The notes beneath the pieces were generated by a model, which saw only the letters and a list, made by a program, of their open reading frames with translations, had not been told where the DNA came from and did no database searches. From Chloroflexota bacterium (lineage in GTDB: Bacteria > Chloroflexota > Anaerolineae > Anaerolineales > UBA4823), in assembly GCA_017860725.1 (NCBI GenBank), contig JAGDMX010000045.1, forward strand, positions 1 to 11,567: a stretch of 11,567 nt of DNA, in the 5' to 3' direction. The position numbers were made by a program, and so were the translations under genes. The number at the start of each line of letters is the position of its first letter. Positions within the stretch are counted from its first letter, which is position 1. Below, piece after piece: positions 1 through 6,842 of this stretch.

Positions 1-101
1 AGCTGATCGTGCCTGTGGCGCTGGAGCAGGGTTCCAAGTTCGCCATCCGCGAAGGCGGTCTGACGGTCGGCGCCGGCGTGATTACTAAGATCCTGGACTA
101 G
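1..101 (+). CDS. tuf: Elongation factor Tu, C-terminal end (5' truncated by window)
   Basis: Reading from base 3, the last 32 codons before TAG (99-101) encode a C-terminal tail with FAIREGG, TVGAGV and a final KILD. These are the hallmark last residues of EF-Tu domain 3, the beta-barrel that contacts the acceptor arm of aminoacyl-tRNA. EF-Tu is the GTPase that delivers aminoacyl-tRNA to the ribosomal A site. Only about 8% of the protein is visible, so the GTPase domain cannot be judged. It ends 7 nt before rpsJ with no terminator between them. This suggests that the str-type block (fusA-tuf) is co-transcribed with the S10 block, which is a common bacterial arrangement. Confidence 0.95.
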   Translation, partial: LIVPVALEQGSKFAIREGGLTVGAGVITKILD

Positions 102-108
102 GTATATT

Positions 109-420
109 ATGATGGCGAAACAAAAAATCCGCATCCGCCTCAAGGCATACGACCATCGTGTTCTGGATCAATCCGCAAAGCGGATCGTTGAGACTGCTGA
201 GCGAACTGGAGCGCGAGTAGTTGGCCCTGTACCCTTGCCAACTCGCATAGAACGGTTTACAATTCGACGCTCGACTTTTATCGATAAAGACTCGCACGAG
301 CACTATGAAATTCGGACCCACAATCGCTTGATCGACGTGTTGGATCCAGATTCCAAAACGATCGACATGCTCATGCGGCTGAATCTGCCGGCTGGTGTGG
401 ATATCGAGATTAAAATTTAG
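109..420 (+). CDS. rpsJ: 30S ribosomal protein S10 (uS10)
   Basis: S10 is a small-subunit head protein which, as NusE, also pairs with NusB in transcription antitermination. The 103-residue product has the family start ([15 protein letters not shown]), the central VGPVPLPTR stretch and the terminal [19 protein letters not shown], and its length is normal. Two adjacent ATGs (109 and 112) are possible starts. The only Shine-Dalgarno-like stretch is TAGG at 99-102, which overlaps the tuf stop and lies 6 nt before the first ATG and 9 nt before the second. The second ATG would give the more usual MAKQK N-terminus. The weak ribosome-binding site fits coupling to tuf translation. Unlike the rest of the cluster, it is followed by a long non-coding gap. 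Confidence 0.97.
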   Translation: MMAKQKIRIRLKAYDHRVLDQSAKRIVETAERTGARVVGPVPLPTRIERFTIRRSTFIDKDSHEHYEIRTHNRLIDVLDPDSKTIDMLMRLNLPAGVDIEIKI

Positions 421-621
421 AAATTGATAATTCGTGCCAGGTGTCACGTGGATTTTGGACGTGACACCTGACACTGAATGCACAGGCAGTGCAAGAGCAG
501 CGCTGCACGGGAACCACAACCCGAGCTTCCCGGCAGACTGGCTGACTGCACTGCGGTCAGGGATGATGTAGCCATGCCCAGGCTAACAGTCCCGAATAAT
601 GTTTAGAAGGAGAAAATTGAG
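421..621 (+). promoter_or_regulatory. Structured intercistronic region before rplC, possible leader RNA
   Basis: This 201-nt gap is the longest non-coding stretch in the window. It contains consecutive inverted repeats: 434-449/459-474 (16-bp arms, one mismatch), 479-483/489-493 (5 bp), 508-513/527-532 (6 bp), 542-549/553-560 (8 bp with one G-U) and 569-573/581-585 (5 bp). It ends in a strong Shine-Dalgarno AAGGAG (607-612) before the rplC ATG. No convincing -35/-10 pair and no U-tract were found. A structured leader for L3/L4 translation, analogous in role to the E. coli S10 leader that L4 binds, is an inference from location and fold only. The sequence does not resemble a leader family I recognise. 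Confidence 0.5.
434..474. repeat. 41-nt imperfect palindrome (12-bp perfect core)
   Basis: The arms CAGGTGTCACGT (438-449) and ACGTGACACCTG (459-470) are perfect reverse complements around a 9-nt loop (GGATTTTGG). Three further pairs outside one mismatch (437/471) extend the arms to 434-474. No run of T follows, so it is not a classical intrinsic terminator. It could be a dispersed REP-like palindrome, a processing or stabilising hairpin, or part of the rplC leader. Only one copy is present in this window. Confidence 0.75.
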
Positions 622-1254
622 ATGTTGAAAGGGCTGATTGGCAAGAAAGTCGGCATGACCCAGATTTTCGATGAAGCCGGCGCGGTAGTGCCTGTTACCA
701 TCATCGAAGCTGGGCCGTGCTATGTAACCCAGGTTCGGCTGCCCGAGAATGATGGCTATTCGGCGGTGCAGTTGGGTTTTGATGAAATTAAACCAAAACG
801 TCTAACAGGCGGTCAGCTTGGGCACCTCAAGCGCAACAACCTCCCTCCGTTGCGCTTTTTACGCGAATTCCGCGCCAAAGACCCGGAAGTGAGCGAAGGT
901 GACAAGCTTACGGTGGGCGAGGTGTTTTCCGTCGGCGAAGCGGTGGATGTAATTGGTACCAGCAAAGGCAAGGGTTTTCAGGGTGCTGTTAAGCGCTACC
1001 ATTTCCGTGGTGGACCCAAAACCCATGGCCAGTCGGACCGCCAGCGCGCTCCCGGTTCCCGCGGCTCAGGCACCACCCCTGGCCGGGTTTACAAAGGTGC
1101 ACGCGGTCCAGGGCACATGGGTAGTGATCGTGTGACAGCACAGAACCTGAAGGTTGTACTGGTAGATGGCGAACGCAACCTGTTGGGCGTGCGTGGCGCA
1201 GTGCCAGGTGCCAAAGGCGGCTTGGTGCTGATCCGTGCGGCGCGCAAACAGTAG
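622..1254 (+). CDS. rplC: 50S ribosomal protein L3 (uL3)
   Basis: L3 nucleates 50S assembly near the 3' end of 23S rRNA, and its central loop reaches towards the peptidyl transferase centre. The 210-residue protein starts [16 protein letters not shown]. The central extension at roughly residues 115-170 is rich in Gly, Arg and Lys, with FRGGPKTHG at 128-136 and TPGRVYKG at 152-159, followed by [13 protein letters not shown]. At the position of E. coli Gln150, the PrmB methylation target, my hand alignment puts Thr (residue 151), so that modification is not expected; many bacteria lack the Gln. The start is set by AAGGAG at 607-612, 9 nt before ATG. It is the first gene after the structured gap and is followed 18 nt later by rplD. 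Confidence 0.98.
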   Translation: MLKGLIGKKVGMTQIFDEAGAVVPVTIIEAGPCYVTQVRLPENDGYSAVQLGFDEIKPKRLTGGQLGHLKRNNLPPLRFLREFRAKDPEVSEGDKLTVGEVFSVGEAVDVIGTSKGKGFQGAVKRYHFRGGPKTHGQSDRQRAPGSRGSGTTPGRVYKGARGPGHMGSDRVTAQNLKVVLVDGERNLLGVRGAVPGAKGGLVLIRAARKQ

Positions 1255-1272
1255 TTAAGGAGTGAAGCAATC

Positions 1273-1902
1273 ATGGAAGTAGATGTCTTCAACATGGAGG
1301 GGCAGAAGGTTCGCACCGTGGAGCTTCCCGCTGCGATCTTTGAGGCTCCTGTAAATGTCGACCTGATGCACCAGGCCTATGTTCGCCAGATGGCTAACGC
1401 ACACCTGGGCACCCACGATACCAAGGGTCGCAGTGAAGTTTCTGGCGGCGGCCGTAAGCCGTGGCGGCAGAAGGGCACCGGACGCGCCCGCCAGGGTTCC
1501 ACCCGGGCTGCCCATTGGGTAGGCGGCGGCAAAGTCCACACACCTAAACCGCGCGATTATTCCTTGAAAATGCCGCTTAAAATGCGCCGGGCTGCACTGC
1601 GCTCTGCCTTGTCGGTTAAGGCAGCGGATCGTAATATCGTTATCTTGGAAGCATTGAACCTGCCGGAAGCGAAAACACGCCTGATGTCCAAGGCTCTTGA
1701 TCTCCTGGTAGGTGAGTCCAGCACGTTGATCCTCATCCCTGAGAAGACCGCCGAATACGATTTGGTGGTGCGCTCGGCGAACAACCTGCCGGACACAAAG
1801 ACCCTGATGGCCAGCTACCTGAACATCCGTGATTTGATGGTCTATGACAAGGTCGTCATGCCATTACCGGTCCTGGACGTGCTGGTATCTTTCCTAGGAT
1901 AG
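1273..1902 (+). CDS. rplD: 50S ribosomal protein L4 (uL4)
   Basis: L4 binds 23S rRNA domain I, lines the exit tunnel with a long loop, and in E. coli is also the autogenous repressor of the S10 operon. The product has 209 residues. The extended loop is at about 45-100 and includes [19 protein letters not shown] (58-76) and a second basic segment ending in [13 protein letters not shown]. The C-terminal globular part carries the ILIPEKT and LMVYDKVVM strands. The start ATG follows TAAGGAG (1255-1261). It is not known whether L4 is a regulator in this lineage; if it is, the gap before rplC is the obvious target to test. Confidence 0.98.
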   Translation: MEVDVFNMEGQKVRTVELPAAIFEAPVNVDLMHQAYVRQMANAHLGTHDTKGRSEVSGGGRKPWRQKGTGRARQGSTRAAHWVGGGKVHTPKPRDYSLKMPLKMRRAALRSALSVKAADRNIVILEALNLPEAKTRLMSKALDLLVGESSTLILIPEKTAEYDLVVRSANNLPDTKTLMASYLNIRDLMVYDKVVMPLPVLDVLVSFLG

Positions 1903-1904
1903 GT

Positions 1905-1910
1905 GGAGGT
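1905..1910 (+). promoter_or_regulatory. Ribosome-binding site that sets the rplW start at 1915
   Basis: GGAGGT sits 4 nt before ATG 1915. An in-frame GTG at 1903 would lie upstream of this site and would have no comparable Shine-Dalgarno of its own, so the ATG giving [11 protein letters not shown] is preferred. Confidence 0.75.
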
Positions 1911-1914
1911 AGAG

Positions 1915-2217
1915 ATGGCAACCATTTATGATGTGCTCCGCCGCCCGATCATCACGGAAAAATCCAATTACCAGAATGCGGAACACCACCAGTACGTGTT
2001 CGAGGTCAGCAATGATGCGACCAAATCTCTGGTTAAGGATGCGATTGAGCAATTGTTCGATGTCAAAGTCATGCAGGTGAATATTCTCAAAGTTCCTGCT
2101 AAGCGAACTCGCCGTGCACGGAGCCGAAGATTGATGATCCGGCGCAGTGGGTATAAGAAGGCCATTGTCACATTGGCCCCAGATGATACGATCGCAGTGT
2201 TTGAAGGGGTGAAATAA
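1915..2217 (+). CDS. rplW: 50S ribosomal protein L23 (uL23)
   Basis: L23 lies at the polypeptide tunnel exit and is a docking point for trigger factor and SRP. The 100-residue product has the family start [17 protein letters not shown], the [12 protein letters not shown] strand (47-58), a basic loop of Lys/Arg at 63-80 and the closing [18 protein letters not shown]. This length is typical for bacteria. An earlier in-frame GTG (1903) directly after the rplD stop would add four residues, but the ribosome-binding site favours 1915. The stop TAA overlaps the rplB ATG by one base (TAATG), so the two genes are probably translationally coupled. Confidence 0.97.
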   Translation: MATIYDVLRRPIITEKSNYQNAEHHQYVFEVSNDATKSLVKDAIEQLFDVKVMQVNILKVPAKRTRRARSRRLMIRRSGYKKAIVTLAPDDTIAVFEGVK

Positions 2218-3053
2218 TGGGTGTTAAAAAGTATAAACCAATTACCCCCGGTCTGCGGGGAATGACTGGTTACACGTTCGAAGAGATCACGAAGACCAGC
2301 CCAGAACGTTCGCTGCTGGTGCCAATGCGCCGAAGCGGTGGCCGTAATGTATATGGCCGTGTAACGGTTCGCCATCGTGGTGGCGGCAACCGCCAACATA
2401 TCCGTGTGGTTGATTACAAGCGCGATAAGCACAACATCCCTGCTCGGGTTGCGGCGATTGAGTACGATCCCAATCGCACCGCCCGCCTGGCGTTGCTGTA
2501 TTACGCGGATGGAGAGAAGCGCTATATCATCGCACCGCTGGATCTGCGCGTGAATGATACCGTAATGGCCGGCCCGACTGCCGAGGTTCGCCCCGGCAAC
2601 AGCCTGCCAATCTCTATCATCCCGGTGGGAACCCTGGTGCACAATATCGAGCTCAAAGAGGGGCGCGGAGGTCAATTGGTGCGCGCCGCGGGTGGAGCAG
2701 CCCAGCTTCTGGCGAAAGAGGGCGATTATGCCCAGATCCGCCTTCCATCTGGTGAAGTACGTCTGGTTCGCCAGAATTGCTACGCGACCATAGGCCAGGT
2801 TGGTAATGTGGAGCACGGCAATATTAAGCTTGGCAAGGCTGGACGGAAGCGCCACATGGGTATCCGCCCAACAGTGCGTGGTACAGCTATGTCACCGCGC
2901 GACCATCCGCATGGCGGTGGTGAAGGCCGGCAGCCGATTGGTATGCCCAGCCCCAAGAGCCCGTGGGGTAAACCCACCTTGGGTTATAAAACCCGCCGCA
3001 ATAAAAAGACAGACCAGTACATTGTTCGCCGGCGCGGAAAAAAGCGGCGTTAG
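2217..3053 (+). CDS. rplB: 50S ribosomal protein L2 (uL2)
   Basis: L2 is needed for subunit association and peptidyl transferase function. The 278-residue protein has the RNA-binding core ([17 protein letters not shown] at 41-57), the SH3-like barrel in the middle and the C-terminal [17 protein letters not shown] (222-238). His230 corresponds to the conserved E. coli His229 by motif. The basic tail ends in RRRGKKRR. Length and sequence are normal throughout. It starts inside the rplW stop (TAATG) and uses a purine-rich stretch at the end of rplW (GAAGGGG, 2203-2209) as the likely ribosome-binding site. Confidence 0.99.
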   Translation: MGVKKYKPITPGLRGMTGYTFEEITKTSPERSLLVPMRRSGGRNVYGRVTVRHRGGGNRQHIRVVDYKRDKHNIPARVAAIEYDPNRTARLALLYYADGEKRYIIAPLDLRVNDTVMAGPTAEVRPGNSLPISIIPVGTLVHNIELKEGRGGQLVRAAGGAAQLLAKEGDYAQIRLPSGEVRLVRQNCYATIGQVGNVEHGNIKLGKAGRKRHMGIRPTVRGTAMSPRDHPHGGGEGRQPIGMPSPKSPWGKPTLGYKTRRNKKTDQYIVRRRGKKRR

Positions 3054-3067
3054 TTGGAGAGTGAGTC

Positions 3068-3346
3068 ATGGGACGATCTTTAAAGAAGGGTCCATTCATT
3101 GACCCGAAACTGCTCAAGAAAATTGAAGCCATGAATGAGCGTGGCGATAAAAAAGTAATCCGCACCTGGAGCCGGGACAGCACGATCTACCCGCAGATGG
3201 TCGGGCATACAATTGCAGTGCATGATGGCAAGCGGCATGTCCCGATTTATATCACTGAGAATATGGTAGGCCATCGGCTGGGCGAATTTGCTCCGACACG
3301 TTTATTCCGCGGTCATGTGGCGGAAAAGAAGACGAAGAGAGGTTAG
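3068..3346 (+). CDS. rpsS: 30S ribosomal protein S19 (uS19)
   Basis: S19 is a head protein of the small subunit that forms a heterodimer with S13 and contacts the A-site tRNA region. The 92-residue product starts [12 protein letters not shown] and contains the [14 protein letters not shown] segment (29-42), [12 protein letters not shown] (44-55) and the conserved [16 protein letters not shown] (68-83). Length is normal. A GGAG at 3055-3058 precedes ATG 3068, and the gap from rplB is 14 nt. Its stop is 6 nt before the expected rplV start. Confidence 0.98.
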   Translation: MGRSLKKGPFIDPKLLKKIEAMNERGDKKVIRTWSRDSTIYPQMVGHTIAVHDGKRHVPIYITENMVGHRLGEFAPTRLFRGHVAEKKTKRG

Positions 3347-3352
3347 GCCGAT

Positions 3353-3700
3353 ATGTCTACTGATATTCGTGCTGAAGCCCGTTTCATCCCAATTTCGGAA
3401 CAGTAAGTTCGGCTGGTGGCGGATTCCGTGCGGGGAAAAGATGTCGTGGAAGCATTGACCATGCTCAAATTTACCACCAATCAGGCGTCACTCCCTGTTT
3501 CCAAGGTGGTGGCCTCGGCCATGGCCAATGGCGAGGAGAATTTTGGTGTCAGCCGCGATGACATGTACATTTATCGCATCTTTGCCGATGAAGCTCCAAC
3601 GCGGAAGTGGCGCCGATTTGGTGCACGTGGGCGGTTCAAGCCCTGGCTGCGTCGATCTTCGCATATCACGGTCATCCTGCGCGAGCGGGAAGCCAAATAA
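3353..3700 (+). CDS. rplV: 50S ribosomal protein L22 (uL22), interrupted by an in-frame TAA at codon 18
   Basis: L22 binds 23S rRNA and sends a beta-hairpin into the exit tunnel. From ATG 3353 (TAGG 5 nt upstream) the reading begins MSTDIRAEARFIPISEQ, then meets TAA at 3404-3406, and continues in the same frame with VRLVADSVRGKDVVEAL to the TAA at 3698-3700. Read through, it would be a normal 115-residue L22 with the tunnel hairpin around 80-100 (WRRFGARGRFKPWLRRSS) and the ending SHITVIL. The family usually has Lys at the interrupted position (QKVRLVAD), one base away from TAA. The longest uninterrupted frame starts at GTG 3416 (codon 22) and lacks the conserved N-terminus and a clear ribosome-binding site. 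A sequencing or assembly error is the simplest explanation; true nonsense or readthrough is possible. Confidence 0.93.
3404..3406 (+). other. Premature in-frame TAA inside rplV
   Basis: The codon lies between CAG (3401) and GTT (3407). The frame before it (from ATG 3353) and after it (to 3698) both encode canonical L22 sequence with no frameshift, so a single A-to-T difference from AAA (Lys) accounts for it. TAA is also the ordinary terminator of several neighbours in this window (rplW, rpsC, rplE, rpsH, rplF, rplO), which argues against general reassignment of TAA. Confidence 0.97.
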
Positions 3701-3709
3701 GGAGAAATT

Positions 3710-4387
3710 ATGGGTCGCAAAGTTAATCCGATTGGTTTTCGTCTGAAGATTAACCGCACTTGGGAAGGTCGCTGGTATGCGGAAGGCGCTGAGTACGTCC
3801 GTAACTTGCACCAGGATTTTGCCTTGCGCGAACTGGTTCGCAATGAGGCTCCCCGGGCAGGCGTCTCCCTTGTGGAAATTGAGCGCTTCCCTGGCAAAGT
3901 GAAAGTGGTGGTGCATACCGCGAAACCGGGCATCCTGATTGGTAAGAAGGGCGACACGGTGAAGAAGATTCGCCAGAGCCTGGAAGCCGCAGTCGGTAAG
4001 AAGGTCGATCTGGAAATCAAGGAGATCAAGTCGCCGGACTTGGACGCATACCTGGTATCACGCAATATTGCTGAACAGCTGGAAAAGCGCATCAGCTACC
4101 AGCGGGCGATGAAACGTGCCATCCAGCAAGCGATGCGTCAGGGTGCCGAAGGCATTCGTCTGGAAGTCTCCGGTCGCTTGAGTGGCGCTGAAATGGCTCG
4201 CACGGTAAATATGCGTGAAGGTCGTGTACCGCGCCAGACTCTGCGGGCGAACATTGATTACTCCAAGGCTGAAGCCCTGACTACCTACGGTCAGATTGGC
4301 GTGAAGGTATGGATTTATAAAGGCGACGTGCTGCCCGAGGTGGAAGAGAAAGTTGAATCGACCGAAGGCGTTTACGTTAGCGAATAA
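3710..4387 (+). CDS. rpsC: 30S ribosomal protein S3 (uS3)
   Basis: S3 sits at the mRNA entry tunnel of the small subunit and has helicase-like activity together with S4. The 225-residue protein begins [17 protein letters not shown]. It has the type II KH domain with a GKKG loop (78-81) in the segment [19 protein letters not shown], and the C-terminal domain with [20 protein letters not shown] and [13 protein letters not shown]. Length is normal. The ribosome-binding site AAGGAG (3699-3704) overlaps the rplV stop, which suggests coupling to rplV translation and would make a real stop in rplV more costly. Confidence 0.99.
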   Translation: MGRKVNPIGFRLKINRTWEGRWYAEGAEYVRNLHQDFALRELVRNEAPRAGVSLVEIERFPGKVKVVVHTAKPGILIGKKGDTVKKIRQSLEAAVGKKVDLEIKEIKSPDLDAYLVSRNIAEQLEKRISYQRAMKRAIQQAMRQGAEGIRLEVSGRLSGAEMARTVNMREGRVPRQTLRANIDYSKAEALTTYGQIGVKVWIYKGDVLPEVEEKVESTEGVYVSE

Positions 4388-4410
4388 GTTGTTGGGATGA
4401 GGTTGTTATT

Positions 4411-4839
4411 ATGTTAATGCCAAAGCGTGTAAAGTGGCGCAAGCAAATGCGCGGTCGGATGCGAGGCAAAGCCTATCGTGGCGCAGATGTGCTTTTCGGC
4501 GATTTTGGTCTGAAAGCCATGGAGCCAGGCTGGGTTTCTGCACGGCAGATTGAGGCGGCGCGCCGCGCAATCGTGCGGGCAATGCACCGGCGTGGGAAAT
4601 TCTGGATCCGCATCTTTCCGGATAAACCGGTAACGCGAAAGCCGGCTGAAACCCGTATGGGCAAAGGAAAGGGCAATGTGGAGTATTGGGTAGCGGTTGT
4701 GCGCCCTGGTCGAATTATGTTTGAAGTCGGCGGTGGTTTAACCGATGAAATTGCTCTTGAAGCACTTCGCCTGGCTCAGTATAAGCTGGCTATCAAGACA
4801 AAAATCGTGGCTCGTCATGAGCTGGCAGGAGGCGAATGA
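4411..4839 (+). CDS. rplP: 50S ribosomal protein L16 (uL16)
   Basis: L16 helps shape the A-site tRNA pocket of the large subunit. The 142-residue product has the usual [21 protein letters not shown] start, the [23 protein letters not shown] core (57-78) and [19 protein letters not shown] at 82-100. Arg82 aligns by motif with E. coli Arg81, a hydroxylation site there. ATG 4411 is preferred over ATG 4417 because MLMPKR is family-typical and GAGG (4399-4402) lies 8 nt upstream. Its TGA overlaps the rpmC start by one base. Confidence 0.98.
   Translation: MLMPKRVKWRKQMRGRMRGKAYRGADVLFGDFGLKAMEPGWVSARQIEAARRAIVRAMHRRGKFWIRIFPDKPVTRKPAETRMGKGKGNVEYWVAVVRPGRIMFEVGGGLTDEIALEALRLAQYKLAIKTKIVARHELAGGE
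4827..4832 (+). promoter_or_regulatory. Ribosome-binding site that sets the rpmC start at 4839
   Basis: AGGAGG lies 3 nt before ATG 4836 and 6 nt before ATG 4839. The second spacing is nearer the usual range, and it gives the family-typical MAKK start. Confidence 0.6.
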
Positions 4840-5051
4840 TGGCCAAAAAAGACAAAGATCTGCGCTCCTTGACGGATGATCAGTTGGAGAAGGAACTGAA
4901 TGATGCCCGTGAAGAGCTGATGAAACTGCGTTTTCAGCAGTCTACGGGTGAATTGACGGATTTCACGCGGTTGAGAATTACCCGCCGGCAGGTCGCCCGA
5001 ATTCTGACACTCATTAATGAGCGTGTGGCTACTGAGGAAGGTGAAGCATGA
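4839..5051 (+). CDS. rpmC: 50S ribosomal protein L29 (uL29)
   Basis: L29 is a small two-helix protein by the tunnel exit next to L23. The 70-residue product has LRSLTDDQLEKEL (8-20), the signature LMKLRFQQSTGEL (27-39) and the second helix with RRQVARILTLINER (49-62), followed by a short acidic tail. ATG 4836, in frame, would add one Met; the upstream AGGAGG spacing favours 4839. The stop TGA overlaps the rpsQ ATG in the classic ATGA manner (5048-5051), so coupled translation with rpsQ is likely. Confidence 0.96.
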   Translation: MAKKDKDLRSLTDDQLEKELNDAREELMKLRFQQSTGELTDFTRLRITRRQVARILTLINERVATEEGEA

Positions 5052-5326
5052 ATAACCGGCGTCGATTGACTGGTGTCGTCACAAGCAATAAAATGCAAAA
5101 GACTGTGATGGTTGAGATATCTCGTACTTACCGTCACCCGCTGTACAAAAAAGTTGTCCACACTCGCAAGCGCCTGATGGCTCATGATGAGCTGGGTTGC
5201 CAGCTGGGTGACGAGGTACGTATCGTCGAGAGCCAGCCGATTTCTCGCCGCAAGCGATGGGTGGTGGAAGCAATCCTTCGTCACGATATTGCAGCCGGGG
5301 ATGTTATGGCTGGTGCGGAGGCATAG
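5048..5326 (+). CDS. rpsQ: 30S ribosomal protein S17 (uS17)
   Basis: S17 is a primary 16S rRNA-binding protein with an OB fold in the 30S body. The product has 92 residues with [20 protein letters not shown] at the N-terminus, [19 protein letters not shown] in the middle and the signature [18 protein letters not shown] (54-71). The C-terminal tail (about 77-92, ending AGAEA) goes beyond the core and is slightly acidic. Tails of this kind vary between phyla. The ribosome-binding site GAGGAAGG lies inside the end of rpmC. rplN follows 2 nt after the stop. Confidence 0.97.
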   Translation: MNNRRRLTGVVTSNKMQKTVMVEISRTYRHPLYKKVVHTRKRLMAHDELGCQLGDEVRIVESQPISRRKRWVVEAILRHDIAAGDVMAGAEA

Positions 5327-5328
5327 CA

Positions 5329-5700
5329 ATGATCCAGCAAGAAACTCGACTAAGAGTCGCCGATAATACCGGTGCACGTGAGCTGCTGGTAATCCACATC
5401 TTGGGTGGTTCTACTCGCCGATATGGAAGGGTAGGAGATGTGGTCGTGGCCACGGTGAAGTCGGCTTCACCGCAGGGCGCTGTCAAAAAGAGCGAGATTG
5501 TTCGGGCGGTCATCGTACGCTGTGCTAAGGAATGGCGGCGGGAGGATGGTTCATCCATACGCTTTGATGACAATGCGGCCGTCATCCTTGACCAGGATGG
5601 CCATAACCCGAAGGGGACCCGCATTTTTGGCCCGGTGGCTCGTGAGCTGCGCGAAAAAGGCTTTATGAAAATTGTCTCGCTGGCACCTGAGGTTCTCTAG
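5329..5700 (+). CDS. rplN: 50S ribosomal protein L14 (uL14)
   Basis: L14 is on the subunit interface, forms part of an intersubunit bridge and is the docking site for the silencing factor RsfS. The 123-residue product starts [20 protein letters not shown] and has [20 protein letters not shown] (50-69), the [10 protein letters not shown] strand (79-88) and [14 protein letters not shown] (96-109). The open frame extends upstream to ATG 5257, but that part overlaps rpsQ in another frame. ATG 5329 with GGAGG 7 nt upstream (5317-5321) gives the family-normal length. It begins the spc-type block, with no promoter visible between it and rpsQ. Confidence 0.98.
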   Translation: MIQQETRLRVADNTGARELLVIHILGGSTRRYGRVGDVVVATVKSASPQGAVKKSEIVRAVIVRCAKEWRREDGSSIRFDDNAAVILDQDGHNPKGTRIFGPVARELREKGFMKIVSLAPEVL

Positions 5701-5736
5701 AACTCGGGCAGGCGTATTGACGCAGGAGCGATAACC

Positions 5737-6066
5737 GTGAAATTAAAGATACGTAAAGGTGATACCGTTGAAGTGATCAGCGGTCGAATGGAAGACAAAG
5801 GCAAGCGCGGTGAGGTCATCCGGGTATTGCCGGACGAGATGCGCGTGGTTGTTCAGGGGGTAAATGTGCGTAAGAAACATCAGCGCCAGGTGCAGACGCG
5901 TGGCCGGACAATGAGCCCAGGGATCGTTGAGTTTGAGGCACCGATCTCGCTCGCGAATGTCATGCTGGTTTGCCCGAAGTGCCGCAAACCCACGCGTGTT
6001 GGTATTCATCGCGAGGGCGAAGAAGCCCAGCGCGAGTGTAAAAAATGCCACTCCTTGTTTGATTAG
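5737..6066 (+). CDS. rplX: 50S ribosomal protein L24 (uL24), zinc-ribbon form
   Basis: L24 is an early assembly initiator of the 50S subunit. The 109-residue protein starts at GTG 5737 (AGGAG at 5724-5728) with the KOW-type segment [20 protein letters not shown], then GEVIRVLP and the VRKKHQRQ loop. The C-terminus carries two Cys pairs, Cys79/Cys82 (CPKC) and Cys101/Cys104 (CKKC), which could hold a zinc ion. Such paired cysteines occur in many but not all bacterial L24 proteins. The 36-nt gap from rplN is the longest spacer within the block before rpsE. Confidence 0.97.
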   Translation: MKLKIRKGDTVEVISGRMEDKGKRGEVIRVLPDEMRVVVQGVNVRKKHQRQVQTRGRTMSPGIVEFEAPISLANVMLVCPKCRKPTRVGIHREGEEAQRECKKCHSLFD

Positions 6067-6089
6067 GCCGGCTGGCAGGGAATTAGATT

Positions 6090-6638
6090 ATGAGTCATGT
6101 GTTGAAAGAACGTTATAACCAGGAAGTTGTTCCGGCTCTGATGAAAGCGCTCAATATGAGCAATGTAATGCAGGTGCCGAAAATCGAGAAGGTGGTCGTT
6201 AACATCGGCGTGGGTGAAGCCCTGGACAATGCCAAAGCCCTGGATGCAGCCGTAGGAGATATGACCCAGATTACGGGTCAGAAGCCGATCATAACCAAAG
6301 CTCGCAAGAGCATTGCTGCTTTCAAGCTGCGTGAGGGGCGCGCGATTGGAGTGAAGGTCACTCTGCGAGGCGAGCGAATGTGGTCGTTCCTCGACCGGTT
6401 GATGAATATTGCATTGCCGCGCGTGCGTGATTTCCGTGGTATTTCGGCAGATGCCTTCGACGGTCGTGGAAATTACACCCTAGGCTTGCGTGAGCAGCTG
6501 GTTTTTCCCGAGATCGACTACGACAAGATCGATAAACTGCGCGGCCTGGAGGTCACGATCGTGACAACCGCCCGCTCAGACGATGAAGGCAGAATATTGC
6601 TGCAGATGCTTGGCATGCCGTTCAGGAAGGAAGGATAA
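6090..6638 (+). CDS. rplE: 50S ribosomal protein L5 (uL5)
   Basis: L5 binds 5S rRNA with L18 and forms the central protuberance, contacting the P-site tRNA and S13. The 182-residue product has [13 protein letters not shown] (5-17), [15 protein letters not shown] (30-44), the conserved [19 protein letters not shown] (61-79), [10 protein letters not shown] (109-118) and the C-terminal MLGMPF. Length is normal. The ribosome-binding site is weak (AGGGA at 6078-6082). In E. coli the rplX-rplE junction is where S8 represses the spc operon. Here the 23-nt spacer shows no room for a helix-21-like S8 site. Confidence 0.98.
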   Translation: MSHVLKERYNQEVVPALMKALNMSNVMQVPKIEKVVVNIGVGEALDNAKALDAAVGDMTQITGQKPIITKARKSIAAFKLREGRAIGVKVTLRGERMWSFLDRLMNIALPRVRDFRGISADAFDGRGNYTLGLREQLVFPEIDYDKIDKLRGLEVTIVTTARSDDEGRILLQMLGMPFRKEG

Positions 6639-6641
6639 CCG

Positions 6642-6824
6642 ATGGCTAAGAAAAGTATGGTGATTCGTGAGTCGCGGCGTAAATACCCGACCCGTGTTCG
6701 CAATCGCTGTAAAGTTTGTGGTCGCCCGCGTGGCTATCTCCGGCGCTTTGGTTTATGCCGCATCTGTTTCCGTGAGCTGGCACTTGAGGGCAAGATTCCA
6801 GGCGTGGTCAAATCATCCTGGTAG
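6642..6824 (+). CDS. rpsZ: 30S ribosomal protein S14, zinc-binding (type Z)
   Basis: S14 is needed for late 30S head assembly with S3 and S10. The 60-residue length and the two CxxC pairs, Cys23/Cys26 (CKVC) and Cys39/Cys42 (CRIC), identify the short zinc-containing form instead of the roughly 100-residue zinc-free form. The core [19 protein letters not shown] and the ending [11 protein letters not shown] are canonical. The start ATG has AAGGAAGG upstream, inside the end of rplE, with a 3-nt gap between genes. This gene is also called rpsN type Z. Confidence 0.97.
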   Translation: MAKKSMVIRESRRKYPTRVRNRCKVCGRPRGYLRRFGLCRICFRELALEGKIPGVVKSSW

Positions 6825-6842
6825 CCTGCGGAGGAGAATTCA

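Noticed and set aside
434..474. Intrinsic terminator after rpsJ
   Set aside because: The stem is strong but is followed by ACACTGAATG-like mixed sequence with no run of T, and the cluster continues downstream without another clear promoter.
85..519. Minus-strand open frame of 144 codons covering rpsJ and part of the gap
   Set aside because: It is antisense to rpsJ, and its product shows no recognisable features. Part of it is the reverse of the 41-nt palindrome.
595..600. AATAAT as a -10 promoter element before rplC
   Set aside because: No acceptable -35 hexamer is found 16-18 nt upstream, and it sits only about 20 nt before the start codon. TTGATA at 424-429 likewise lacks a matching -10.
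1968..2855. Minus-strand open frame of 295 codons opposite rplW and rplB
   Set aside because: It lies fully opposite two well-conserved ribosomal protein genes, its translation resembles no family I know, and it has no gene-like context. It is a shadow of codon bias.
3404..3406. General reassignment of TAA to an amino acid
   Set aside because: Several neighbours (rplW, rpsC, rplE, rpsH, rplF, rplO) end at TAA exactly at the expected family length, so TAA works as stop in this genome.
5712..5723. Small hairpin GCGT/ACGC in the rplN-rplX spacer
   Set aside because: Only 4 bp and no T-run; expected by chance at this length.
6067..6089. S8 repressor target at the rplX-rplE junction, as in E. 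coli
   Set aside because: The spacer is 23 nt and shows no helix with the internal-loop pattern of the known target.
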